A stretch of 64,000 nt of DNA, taken from positions 620,001 to 684,000 of the forward strand of contig NZ_JABBGE010000003.1 in NCBI RefSeq assembly GCF_012927245.1, given 5' to 3'. Origin of the DNA: Streptomyces sp. R302 (lineage in GTDB: Bacteria > Actinomycetota > Actinomycetes > Streptomycetales > Streptomycetaceae). The position numbers and the translations under genes are program-made. Numbering within the stretch: position 1 is the first letter of the stretch; each line of letters starts with the position of its first letter. The notes under the pieces are model-generated. The model worked only from the letters and a program-made list of their open reading frames with translations, made no database searches and was not told the DNA's origin. Positions 50,231-57,709 of this stretch are shown here, one piece after another.

Positions 50231-50264
50231 GCGGAGGGGCGGCCTTACGGGGCCGCCCCTCCGC
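50231..50264. terminator. Bidirectional terminator between moron and terL
   Basis: GCGGAGGGGCGGCC (50231-50244) pairs with GGCCGCCCCTCCGC (50251-50264). It lies 5 bp from the terL stop and ends both units. Confidence 0.88.
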
Positions 50265-50268
50265 CTCC

Positions 50269-51540
50269 TTAAGCGGCGAGGGTGAGCAGGTGGCGCCACT
50301 CGTGCGCGGTGGAGTGCACGGCGTACCTGAGCGCGTCGACGCTGTGGTCGTCGACCTTCATGGGGGCGTCCTCGCCGCGCTCGGTGGCCTTCGGGTCCCA
50401 GGAGTAGCCGGGGAGTTCGGAGAGCAGGCCGGCGCACGACGAGTGGACGAGCAGGCGGTCGGCGGCGAGCAGGCTGGACACGGACCGGATGCCGTCGGCA
50501 ACGGAGTTGGCGGCCTTGGCGGGGTTGTTGTGCCTGTCGGCCCACATCTGGGTGTGGAAGCTCGCGGCGGACGGGTCGATGAACGCCCACTCCGGGGTGA
50601 CGCCCCTCGGCGCGGTGTCGGGCGCGCCCGGGGGCCGGTAGGTGGCGAGCCACGTGCGGACGGCGTCGCTGTACTGGGCGTCGGTGAGCTGCCGGCGGGT
50701 CGCACGGGAGTCGTGCCGGTACTCGGAGCAGGCGTACAGGCGGCCGTCGACGCCGAGTCCAAGCAGAATGGCGCTGAACGCGTTGGTCGTGCCGTAGTCG
50801 ATGCCGACCCAGTACCGGCGCATGTCCGGCAGGGTGTCGACGACGTGCCGGGCCTCGTCCCACATGCCGTAGACGGCACCCTCGGCGACGACCCATTCGC
50901 CGTCGATCATGCGGCGCTTCCACAGACCTACGTACTCGGCGGCGAGGGAAGCAACGTACGCGGCCGGGAGCGACGGGTTGTCGGCGAGCTTGAAGTGCCA
51001 TGCCCGCAGGTTGAGTTCCTCGGCGCGGTCGAGGTATCCGACCTTGAGCCAGTGCCTCGGCGAGTCCGGGTTCGTGGTGGCGAACAGGCGCGCACCGGGG
51101 GCGCTGAGGCGGGCGAGTAGCTGCGTCCAAAAGCCCTCGGGTACGAGGGTCGCCTCGTCGACGTAGGCAAGCTGTGCGGTGAGTCCTCGGAGCCTGCCCT
51201 CGGACTTGGCGTCGTTGGCGCCGATCAGGTGGACGGTGCGACCGAGGATCGTGGCCGTGGTCGAGCCCCGGGTGTGCACGACGTGCCGGGCGAGGGGACC
51301 GAACAAGGTGGGGTCCTGGAGGGGCTCCAGCACGTTGCGTTCGATGGTCTGGATGGTCTTTCCGGCGATCAGGATGAGACCGGACGGCCCGGCGCCGGCC
51401 ACGGCGATGACGAACGCCAACAGGCTCGCGATCGTCTTCCCGGACCGGACGGAGCCGTGCCACAGGTTGATGCGCGCGGTGGCACGGCCGACGCTGCGGA
51501 GCTGCTTGCGGGACAGGGGGAGGGGGACGTCGGGGAGCAC
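50269..51540 (-). CDS. terL: Terminase large subunit (PBSX type)
   Basis: 423 residues. ATPase: Walker A GSVRSGKT at 29-36, Walker B LAYVDEAT at 124-131, coupling TTNPDSP at 155-161. Nuclease: Asp248 in VGIDYG, Asp322 in FIDPSA and Asp397/398-Asp402 in DDHSVDALRY. Packages DNA into the capsid and makes the cuts. GTG start 5 nt after GGGGGTGA. Confidence 0.95.
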   Translation of the reverse strand: MLPDVPLPLSRKQLRSVGRATARINLWHGSVRSGKTIASLLAFVIAVAGAGPSGLILIAGKTIQTIERNVLEPLQDPTLFGPLARHVVHTRGSTTATILGRTVHLIGANDAKSEGRLRGLTAQLAYVDEATLVPEGFWTQLLARLSAPGARLFATTNPDSPRHWLKVGYLDRAEELNLRAWHFKLADNPSLPAAYVASLAAEYVGLWKRRMIDGEWVVAEGAVYGMWDEARHVVDTLPDMRRYWVGIDYGTTNAFSAILLGLGVDGRLYACSEYRHDSRATRRQLTDAQYSDAVRTWLATYRPPGAPDTAPRGVTPEWAFIDPSAASFHTQMWADRHNNPAKAANSVADGIRSVSSLLAADRLLVHSSCAGLLSELPGYSWDPKATERGEDAPMKVDDHSVDALRYAVHSTAHEWRHLLTLAA

Positions 51541-51559
51541 TGCTCACCCCCTCGACGGG

Positions 51560-52072
51560 CTATCCGCCGTCCTCGCCCGGGTCGTCCGCGAACGCCCCCG
51601 TGAGGGCCTCGCCGAGGTTGCCGAGCATCGAGCGGACCTGTCCGGCGTCGGCGCCGCCGTCGGCGGGCTGTAGGCGCATCGACTGCTGAATCGCGGTCGC
51701 GGTGGCGCTCATGATCTGCCGTTGATCGGCGAACCGGGGGCGCTGCAAGTAGGCGGTCTGCCACTCGCCCTCGCGGCCGGCGAACTCGCCGATCTCGCAC
51801 GGTTCCCAGAGCTGCGCCCGGAGCCGTTCGGCGTCCTGGTGGAGTTGCTCGGCGAGGGCCTGGCGGCGGGCGGCGAGGTCGATGCGGCGGGCCTCGGTGG
51901 CGGCGACGACCTCGGGGCCGCGCTCGAACGTGAGCCCCTGCTCGGCGGCGAGCTTGGACACGGTCGACGGGCTGCGCTTGATCTTGCGGGCGATGTCGTT
52001 GCGGGACATGCCCTCGGCGTGGAGGGCCTTGACCTGCTCCCGGTCTGTGTCGGTGATGGGTCGGGCGGCCAT
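51560..52072 (-). CDS. terS: Terminase small subunit-like HTH protein
   Basis: 170 residues: N-terminal HTH (REQVKALHAEGMSRNDIARK, IKRSPSTVSKLAAEQG), then helical oligomerisation region (ARRQALAEQLHQDAERLRAQ). Directly before terL (19 bp). Recognises the packaging site. Confidence 0.85.
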   Translation of the reverse strand: MAARPITDTDREQVKALHAEGMSRNDIARKIKRSPSTVSKLAAEQGLTFERGPEVVAATEARRIDLAARRQALAEQLHQDAERLRAQLWEPCEIGEFAGREGEWQTAYLQRPRFADQRQIMSATATAIQQSMRLQPADGGADAGQVRSMLGNLGEALTGAFADDPGEDGG

Positions 52073-52108
52073 GGCTCACCTCCTCGCCGAGGGGGGGCTT
52101 GGTCGGGG

Positions 52109-52318
52109 CTACGCGCGGGCGATGGCGGCGTTGGCCCAGAACATGACCTGCTCCAGGTTGGTGATCGCGAGGGCCTTCTCGCGGCCGTCCTGGAGGGTGG
52201 AGTCGAGGAATCCGGCGAGCTGGGTGCACTGCTCACGGACGGACTCATGGGCGCGGACGGCGGCGGGCGTGCGCGGGGGGTGGTAGTTGAAGCGGTGCGC
52301 GAGTTCGGCAGAGTTCAC
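52109..52318 (-). CDS. Acb2/Tad1 hairpin-domain protein (anti-CBASS cyclic-nucleotide sponge)
   Basis: 69 residues forming two helices: HRFNYHPPRTPAAVRAHESV, then DGREKALAITNLEQVMFWAN and AAIARA. The second helix matches the strongly conserved Acb2 signature (R-E-x-(S/A)-L-A-(I/L)-T-x-L-E-x-x-x-x-W-A-N-x-A-I-A-R). Acb2 proteins bind and sequester cyclic di/trinucleotides made by CBASS cGAS-like enzymes. It lies just upstream of the terminase genes. GTG start. Confidence 0.85.
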   Translation of the reverse strand: MNSAELAHRFNYHPPRTPAAVRAHESVREQCTQLAGFLDSTLQDGREKALAITNLEQVMFWANAAIARA

Positions 52319-52349
52319 GGCGGGGGCCTTCTTGGTCGGGGGTACGCGA

Positions 52350-52382
52350 ACGGCCCGGCTCCCACTTCGGGGGCCGGGCCGT
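52350..52382 (-). terminator. Hairpin terminator after the lipoprotein gene
   Basis: ACGGCCCGGC (52350-52359) pairs with GCCGGGCCGT (52373-52382). Separates the lipoprotein gene from the Acb2/terminase transcript. Confidence 0.82.
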
Positions 52383-52393
52383 CGAGGGCGGGG

Positions 52394-52810
52394 TCAGGCG
52401 GTCTTGCAGAATCCGGAGTCGATCAGAGCCTTGTTCAGGGCCTTGCCCTGCTCCTCCGTGGTCACGACGTCCTTGTAGGTGAAACGCTGGGACGCGGTCC
52501 AGTCCAGTTTGTTGCCGCCGCCGTTGATGGCGTGGCACTGGTTGCGCGCGGCGTCGATCGCCTTGTCCTCGTACCGGACGGCATCGGGAGCGACGGCCTT
52601 GATGGCGGCGAGGAGGTCGGCGCGGGCCTGGCCGGTCGGCTCGGGCGGGATGCCGGACGACTTCCTGTCCTTGGCGGGCGGCACGGTGGTCGTGGCTGGC
52701 GCGGTCACGGACGGCTTGGTGTCGCCTGCGGCGTCGGTGTCGCTGCTGCATGCGGTGAGCGCGAGCAGGCCGGCGGACGCGAGGGTGAGGACGGCGGCAG
52801 TGCGGTTCAC
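52394..52810 (-). CDS. Phage-encoded lipoprotein
   Basis: 138 residues with a lipoprotein signal (TLASAGLLALTACSSD, lipobox LTAC), a Thr/Pro linker and a compact ~90-residue domain with two Cys (ARNQCHAINGG; SGFCKTA) likely forming a disulfide. GTG at 52810 follows AGGGGGAA. It is flanked on both sides by terminators (52350, 52886), so it is an independently transcribed unit. Surface lipoproteins of prophages often block superinfection; that role is a guess. Confidence 0.75.
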   Translation of the reverse strand: MNRTAAVLTLASAGLLALTACSSDTDAAGDTKPSVTAPATTTVPPAKDRKSSGIPPEPTGQARADLLAAIKAVAPDAVRYEDKAIDAARNQCHAINGGGNKLDWTASQRFTYKDVVTTEEQGKALNKALIDSGFCKTA

Positions 52811-52885
52811 GGGACGTGTTCCCCCTGGACGTACGGATAGGTCACAGGGTGTGACTCGTGAGGGGCGCCGGTGGTTGCACGCGGA

Positions 52886-52919
52886 ACGCCCCGCCACTGG
52901 GGGGTGAGTGGCGGGGCGT
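52886..52919 (-). terminator. Hairpin terminator after the RHH gene
   Basis: ACGCCCCGCCACT (52886-52898) pairs with AGTGGCGGGGCGT (52907-52919). Confidence 0.85.
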
Positions 52920-52974
52920 TCGGGATGGTGGTGTGAGGGGCGTCCGATTCCGGGCACGCCGGGGACGCCCCCGA

Positions 52975-53325
52975 TTAGATCACGGAACGGTAACGGTGCG
53001 CAACGCGCGCGCGGTGCGCCTCCTCGTCCGGTCGTGACGGCGTAGTGCGCTGCGTAATGCTGGGGGTCTTGTCGCGCACTACCCGCAGGTCAGGGGCCTG
53101 CCGGGTGTAGTGCCGGGGTGTCGTCCATCGCATCCGGGGCGGCGCGGTGTGCTTGGGGTAGATGCCGTTCGCCCATAGGTCGCGGTACCCAAACGCGAGG
53201 AACGCAACGGCGAGGCGGACGGCGGCCGACCGGTCGAGGCCGGTGCTCGTGATGGTGTCGAGGTCTGCGTCGAGGGTGGGGTCGAGTCGCACAGTGAGGT
53301 TGGGACTACGCTTGCGCTTAGCCAT
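52975..53325 (-). CDS. Ribbon-helix-helix (CopG-like) DNA-binding protein
   Basis: 116 residues. After MAKRKRSP the strand NLTVRLDPTLDADLDTI and helices (GLDRSAAVRLAVAFLAFG) give an RHH fold; the rest is basic. Probably a phage transcription regulator. It is preceded by a leader hairpin with the GTTGCAT loop (53352-53387) and a GACAGGAGCAACC ribosome site, and followed by a terminator. Confidence 0.75.
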   Translation of the reverse strand: MAKRKRSPNLTVRLDPTLDADLDTITSTGLDRSAAVRLAVAFLAFGYRDLWANGIYPKHTAPPRMRWTTPRHYTRQAPDLRVVRDKTPSITQRTTPSRPDEEAHRARVAHRYRSVI

Positions 53326-53351
53326 GACGGGGGTTGCTCCTGTCGTGGTCA

Positions 53352-53387
53352 GGGCCCGGCCTGCGGTTGCATCGCAGGTTCGGGCCC
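53352..53387 (-). promoter_or_regulatory. Leader hairpin with GTTGCAT (ATGCAAC) loop
   Basis: CCTGCG-GTTGCAT-CGCAGG (53360-53378) is nested in a GGGCCCG/CGGGCCC outer stem (53352-53358 / 53381-53387), ending about 28 bp before the ATG of the RHH gene. The same 7 nt loop recurs at 55585-55591 and 55608-55614 with different stems. Confidence 0.7.
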
Positions 53388-53401
53388 GCTGTGGTTCCGG
53401 G

Positions 53402-54424
53402 CTAGTTGTTCCGGAGGATCTGGTACACCCGGCTCTCAGTGAGGCCCGATCGGCGGGCGATCTCCGGCACCTTGTACCGGGCGCGCTCGGCGCGGACGAC
53501 GCGGGGGGTAACGGCGGCGCCGGCCTCGGCGAGCACGCGCAGCACTCGCAGGTTGTCGAGGGTGAGCTGATCGGCGAGGCGGTCGAGGAACTGCTCGCGG
53601 GCCTGCTTGTTGCCCTCGGTGCTCGTCCACTCGTCGGCGAGGGCCTCGAGCGGCTCCCACTCGTCGAGGTCGTACGGGTTGGTGTCGCCCTGGGCGGCAC
53701 GGGTGGCGGCCGTCTCACGCTCGTACTTGTTGAACAGGGTCATCATGTCCGTGAACAGCGCGCCGGCCGCCGTGTTGGTGGCCACGCCTTGGCGGTTCAG
53801 CTCTTCGACGATGTGCGGCGTGGTACTGGTGGGTGCGCTCTTCTGCACGGTGGTCTTCTCGGCGGCCTGCTGCTTGGGCTCAGGCTCGGGCGCGCCGTCG
53901 GCCGGGTCGGCGGTCTCGCGCCACGCCACGGTGTCGGTCTGGGCGAGGTCAAGGAGGGCTCGGCGGAGAATCTCGTCGCGGGCCTCCCGGGGCTTGGTCT
54001 TGGCGCTGCGGGCGTACGCCAGGCAGGCGACCAGGGTTCGACGGGCCTCGGTGCCGGGGTGGCCGGTGCCGGTGACGTAGCCGCGTTCGAGCAGGCCGTC
54101 GGAGAGTTGGTGGCTCATCTTGAGCGCCCCGTCGGTCAGCACGCCCACGTTGCGGCGGCTGCGCTCCCACGTGAGTTCGCGGCCGAGGACGATCATCCGG
54201 TGCAGCTCGTCGCGCTGCCGGTCCGTGGGGAGCTGCGGCCGGCGGCCGGGCAGGATCCGGATGGTGCGCTGCCCGTTGGCAAGGGTGATCGTGTAGCTGT
54301 TCGCCTCGGCGCTGATGGTGAACCCCTGGGCGTACGCCTGCCGGATGAGCCGTACGACGGTCGGCTCGTCCATGGTGTCGTACTCCGGCGTCGGCCCGGT
54401 CTCGATGGTGACGTTGAACCTCAT
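53402..54424 (-). CDS. Phage protein with C-terminal HTH
   Basis: 340 residues. N-terminal ~60 residues predicted alpha/beta (MDEPTVVRLIRQAYAQGFTI SAEANSYTITLANGQ), helical middle, a disordered Glu/Pro/Lys linker near 185-205, and a C-terminal helix-turn-helix (YKVPEIARRSGLTESRVYQI). Probably a DNA-binding early protein; no known family recognised. ATG follows CAGGAGCA. Confidence 0.65.
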   Translation of the reverse strand: MRFNVTIETGPTPEYDTMDEPTVVRLIRQAYAQGFTISAEANSYTITLANGQRTIRILPGRRPQLPTDRQRDELHRMIVLGRELTWERSRRNVGVLTDGALKMSHQLSDGLLERGYVTGTGHPGTEARRTLVACLAYARSAKTKPREARDEILRRALLDLAQTDTVAWRETADPADGAPEPEPKQQAAEKTTVQKSAPTSTTPHIVEELNRQGVATNTAAGALFTDMMTLFNKYERETAATRAAQGDTNPYDLDEWEPLEALADEWTSTEGNKQAREQFLDRLADQLTLDNLRVLRVLAEAGAAVTPRVVRAERARYKVPEIARRSGLTESRVYQILRNN

Positions 54425-54445
54425 AACTGCTGCTCCTGGTCGAGG

Positions 54446-54470
54446 GGCCCGCCCCGGGGTGGGGCGGGCC
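54446..54470 (-). terminator. Intercistronic hairpin joined to a conserved ribosome-site sequence
   Basis: GGCCCGCCCC (54446-54455) pairs with GGGGCGGGCC (54461-54470). Minus-strand sequence after it reads CCTCGACCAGGAGCA then the ATG at 54424; nearly the same hairpin plus ribosome-site unit precedes the WhiB-like gene (62873-62903). Confidence 0.7.
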
Positions 54471-54484
54471 GGTCGGTCGTCGGG

Positions 54485-55552
54485 TCAGGCGAACAGGGAG
54501 CCCTGTTCGCGGTCGGGTCGGGCGGGGAACAGGGCGTCGGGGTGCTCACCGATCCACTGGCCTCGCCACGTGCCGGCGGTCGCCTCGGCCTCGGTGACCA
54601 ACTCGGCGGCGTGGCGGGCCTCGACGTCCTCGACGGTCTCGGGCTCGAAAGCGGCGGGGGTGCCGGAGAGGGCGTCGCGGAGTCGCTGAGCGGCGCGGGC
54701 GCGGGAGGCGTTCTCAGTCTCGCCGGCGGGGGTGGGTGCGGGTGTCGGGGGCTGCTCCTGGGCGTGCTGCTCGTCAAGCTGCGCGGGGGTCAGCTCGGAC
54801 ATGAGCAGGCGGCGGCGGGAGAACCCTCGGTGCTTGCGGATGACGGCGCGGACCTCGGGCAGGGCCTCGGCGCGCGGGGTCATGTCCTGGTAGGTCTCGC
54901 CGTAGACGCGGGCGACTTCCTCGCCGCTGGCGGGGTCGGTGATGGTCCACCAGTTCGACGGCTCGTCGCGGATGACGGCGGGCGCCTGAACGCGGGCGTT
55001 GATGCGGGCCGCGTAGGCCGCGAACAACTCCGACTCGACCGCGTGGTTGATGCCGTAGGAGAGGCCCCCGTTCGCGCGCTGCTGTTCGGCGCGGTACTGC
55101 GTGATGCCGGCGGCGGTCTCCAGGGCTTCGATGCGGCGGCTGTGGATCTCCCGCGCGGGCTTCCCGGCGCGGGTGATGCAGGGGGCGCCTACGCCGACGC
55201 GGCACGCCGGGCAGCTCACGGTGTCGGCGAGGTTCCCACGGTGGGGACGCTCGGCGGCCTGAGGTGCGGGCGTGGGGGTGTGGCCGGCGCGCTGGATCCA
55301 CAGGCGGGCGGCACGGACCTCGGAGAGGGTGTGCAGCTTGCGGTTTTCGAGGATGGCCTCGGCGAACGCGCTGATCAGGTGGAGTACGGCGGTGCCGTGT
55401 GCGGGGATCGCGAGGGTGCGGCCCCGGCCGCGACGGGCGTTGTCGAGGGCGATGCGCAGGTCGGCGGCGGCGGGGTGCTTGGCGACGGGCCCGGTGGTGA
55501 GATCGGCGCGGCTGAGGTGGTCGGCGAGGGCGCCGGGGATGGTGACGTCCAT
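54485..55552 (-). CDS. Phage protein with zinc-binding motif
   Basis: 355 residues. Helical N-domain (ALADHLSRADLTTGPVAKHP; VLHLISAFAEAILENRKLH), then a phage zinc-finger motif CPACRVGVGAPCITRAG with H-SRR (C-x2-C-x7-C...H), then a helical/charged C-terminus. MDVTIPGAL at 55552 is preceded by CAGGGAGCAACCCC. The upstream 158 bp contain hairpins and a large inverted repeat, so expression is tightly controlled. Confidence 0.68.
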   Translation of the reverse strand: MDVTIPGALADHLSRADLTTGPVAKHPAAADLRIALDNARRGRGRTLAIPAHGTAVLHLISAFAEAILENRKLHTLSEVRAARLWIQRAGHTPTPAPQAAERPHRGNLADTVSCPACRVGVGAPCITRAGKPAREIHSRRIEALETAAGITQYRAEQQRANGGLSYGINHAVESELFAAYAARINARVQAPAVIRDEPSNWWTITDPASGEEVARVYGETYQDMTPRAEALPEVRAVIRKHRGFSRRRLLMSELTPAQLDEQHAQEQPPTPAPTPAGETENASRARAAQRLRDALSGTPAAFEPETVEDVEARHAAELVTEAEATAGTWRGQWIGEHPDALFPARPDREQGSLFA

Positions 55553-55578
55553 GGGGTTGCTCCCTGGTCGTTGGTGGG

Positions 55579-55619
55579 GGCCGGGTTGCATCCGGCCGGG
55601 GTGTCGGGTTGCATCCGAC
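55579..55619 (-). promoter_or_regulatory. Two leader hairpins with identical GTTGCAT loops
   Basis: GGCCGG-GTTGCAT-CCGGCC (55579-55597) and GTCGG-GTTGCAT-CCGAC (55603-55619) lie in tandem, 23 bp apart, between the operator and the ribosome site of the 54485-55552 gene. Loop conserved, stems different but fully paired; compare 53360-53378. Confidence 0.72.
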
Positions 55620-55628
55620 GAAAGCGAA

Positions 55629-55677
55629 TGTAGCCGTTACTGTAGCGACTACACAAGTGGCTACAGTAACGGCTACA
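55629..55677 (-). promoter_or_regulatory. 18 bp perfect inverted repeat operator/promoter
   Basis: TGTAGCCGTTACTGTAGC (55629-55646) and its exact reverse complement (55660-55677) flank a 13 bp centre that has a further CTACA. Altogether five TGTAGC/GCTACA half-sites are spaced about one helical turn apart. On the minus strand TTGTGT-N18-TACATT within it could be the promoter for the 55552 gene. Confidence 0.78.
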
Positions 55678-55710
55678 CAAGGAACTGTGTTCCAACGGCG
55701 CAGAGTTGGG

Positions 55711-56511
55711 CTACGCGGCCCGGCGGCCGTCGAGGGCGGCCCACAGTGCGGCGAGGTCCGCTCCCCGCCACATGCGTCGACCCCGGTCGAGGGTGGCGGG
55801 GGCCGGGCACTGCTCTCCGGTCTGGCACGTCGCGGACGGCTCCCCGCCGGGCACCGTGCGGGCGAGCAGCTCGCCCCGGCACCACGGGCACGGGTCGGGG
55901 AGAACGGTCGTCCGGCCGTCCCGGCCGAGGGCGGATTCGACGCGGCGGCGCGCGCGGCGGGCGACCGTGGCGAGGTCGGCGAGAACGTCGTCGCCGAGGG
56001 GGTAGAACATGCCGTCGCCCTGGTCCTCGCCGAGGGCGCGCCCCTCCAGCCACACGGCGGCCCAGTGCAGCCCGTGCGCCCGGGATCCGGCGGCGAGCGT
56101 CCGACCGGACGGGCCGATGGTGGCGGGGGTCCAGCGGCGGGGGTCGGCGCGGTCGTCCTCGTCGACGACGACGCGCAGGTGGGCGCGTACGGGCCGCTGG
56201 TAGCGGACGGCGATGGCGTCGCACGCGGTGAAAAACGCGGCCTCGACGGCGAGGGCGGCGTCGAGCGCGTCAAGGTTGGCCGGCGCGGGGTGCTGGCGGA
56301 GCGTGAGCGGGGTGCGGCCGAGGTGCTGCTCGTCGTCCTGGTCGGCGTCGCCGAGCTGGTCAAGGAATCCCCGGGTCTCGCGGGGCGGCCACGTGTCGGC
56401 GGGGCGCTGCTCAACGGCGACGAGCAGGTCGCCCCACTGCTCGCGGACGGCACGCAGGTCGGCGGCGGTGGTAAGGGCATGCTCGGGGAGCGCGGTCGGG
56501 GTGGTGGTCAT
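55711..56511 (-). CDS. Phage protein with C-terminal zinc ribbon
   Basis: 266 residues, helical first half, then VVVDEDDRADPRRWTPATIG and a C-terminal CPWCRGELLARTVPGGEPSA with CQTGEQCPAPATLD (two CxxC-like pairs, probable zinc ribbon). ATGA overlap with the upstream gene. No function assigned. Confidence 0.65.
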   Translation of the reverse strand: MTTTPTALPEHALTTAADLRAVREQWGDLLVAVEQRPADTWPPRETRGFLDQLGDADQDDEQHLGRTPLTLRQHPAPANLDALDAALAVEAAFFTACDAIAVRYQRPVRAHLRVVVDEDDRADPRRWTPATIGPSGRTLAAGSRAHGLHWAAVWLEGRALGEDQGDGMFYPLGDDVLADLATVARRARRRVESALGRDGRTTVLPDPCPWCRGELLARTVPGGEPSATCQTGEQCPAPATLDRGRRMWRGADLAALWAALDGRRAA

Positions 56512-57608
56512 GACTGGTCCTTCCGGGCCTGCTCGATCGCGGCGTACAGGCGGTCGGCGATGTCGGCGGGGTGCGCGGTTCCGAGCTGGTTGGCGGCGCG
56601 GCCGGCGGCGTCGAGCAGCTCGTCGAGGCGGGCGCGGGCGTTGGCGTAGAGGCGTGAGGCGTGCTGCTCGCGGGGGCATCCGCAGGTGACGCACTCGGCG
56701 GCGAGGCGCCGGCGGTAGTCCCACACGCGCTGGCTGGCCTTGATCGCGTACTTCCGCTCACGGTTACGCTCGGCCTCGGCGCGGGTGGCGCGCTTCTCGG
56801 CCCGCTCGACGCGGGTGCGGAGTCGGGTGACGCGGTGCTTCATCGTCTCGGCCTCGTGCGTGGCCTTGTCGGCGCGCTCGTTGGCGAGGCGCTCGGCGAG
56901 GGTGCGGCGGGCGCGGGCCTCCCGGCCGGCCTGCTCGGCGGCGTATCCGTAGCGCATTCCGAGGTGGGCCCACAGGTCGCCCCACGTGCGGGCGGCGCGG
57001 ACGCGGTCGAGGAGGGCCTCGGCGCGGTCGGCGCGCTGCTTCTCAGCGGCGAGGACGATGGCATGCTCGCGCGCCTGCTCGGCGAGGACGGCGTCTTGGG
57101 TCTCGGCGGCGGCGGCGAACGTGGCGGCGGCGCGGGCGGCGACGGGGGTAAGTCCTCGGTGCTCGCCGAGGATCGCGAGGACGTCGCGGTGCGTCTCGGC
57201 TCGGTGCAGTCGGTCGAGGAATGCCTCGGCGCGGTCGCGCTCGTCCGTGATGCGCTGCGCCCCGTCGGCCCGGCCGGCGTCGACGGCCTGCAACAGGTCG
57301 ATGCGGTGCCGGGCTTCGGCGAGCTGCTCCTCGACGCGCGCGCGGTCCTCCTCGGCCTCGACGATCGCGGCGTCGGCGGCGTCGAGGCGACGGCGCATCT
57401 CGTCGCGCTGGCGGTCGAGGCCCCGGCGGGCACGGTCCATGTCGTCTCGCTCGGCTATCTCCACGTGGACGTGGGCGCGGAGGAGGGCGGCCTCGGTGGG
57501 GGTGATGACCCCGCGTTCGAGGCGGGAGAGGAGGACGGCGAGGGACTCGCGGCGTGCGTCTCGGGCGTGGTCGGCGGCGGTCTGGCGGTTGGTGGCGCGG
57601 CGGATCAT
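56508..57608 (-). CDS. Long coiled-coil phage protein
   Basis: 366 residues, almost wholly charged coiled-coil (RQRDEMRRRLDAADAAIVEA ... RTRVERAEKRATRAEAERNR), with a late CVTCGCPREQHASR zinc-like cluster. Possibly a structural or DNA-associated scaffold in replication. ATG at 57608 with AAGGA. Overlaps neighbours on both sides. Confidence 0.65.
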   Translation of the reverse strand: MIRRATNRQTAADHARDARRESLAVLLSRLERGVITPTEAALLRAHVHVEIAERDDMDRARRGLDRQRDEMRRRLDAADAAIVEAEEDRARVEEQLAEARHRIDLLQAVDAGRADGAQRITDERDRAEAFLDRLHRAETHRDVLAILGEHRGLTPVAARAAATFAAAAETQDAVLAEQAREHAIVLAAEKQRADRAEALLDRVRAARTWGDLWAHLGMRYGYAAEQAGREARARRTLAERLANERADKATHEAETMKHRVTRLRTRVERAEKRATRAEAERNRERKYAIKASQRVWDYRRRLAAECVTCGCPREQHASRLYANARARLDELLDAAGRAANQLGTAHPADIADRLYAAIEQARKDQS

Positions 57609-57709
57609 CGGCTGGTCCTTCGACGGTGGCGGGCGGTGTGTCCGAGGAACACGGCCGCGCACAGGCTCGCGAGGAGCACGTACGCGGCCGTGCACAGGAA
57701 TCCGGTCAC
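57605..57709 (-). CDS. 34-residue membrane peptide
   Basis: Encodes a single helix (FLCTAAYVLLASLCAAVFLG) and a basic tail (RHRRRTSR). GTG start overlaps the preceding stop (GTGA) and its end overlaps the next start, so it is translated within the operon. Too short for the usual gene-size cutoffs. Function unknown. Confidence 0.6.
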   Translation of the reverse strand: MTGFLCTAAYVLLASLCAAVFLGHTARHRRRTSR

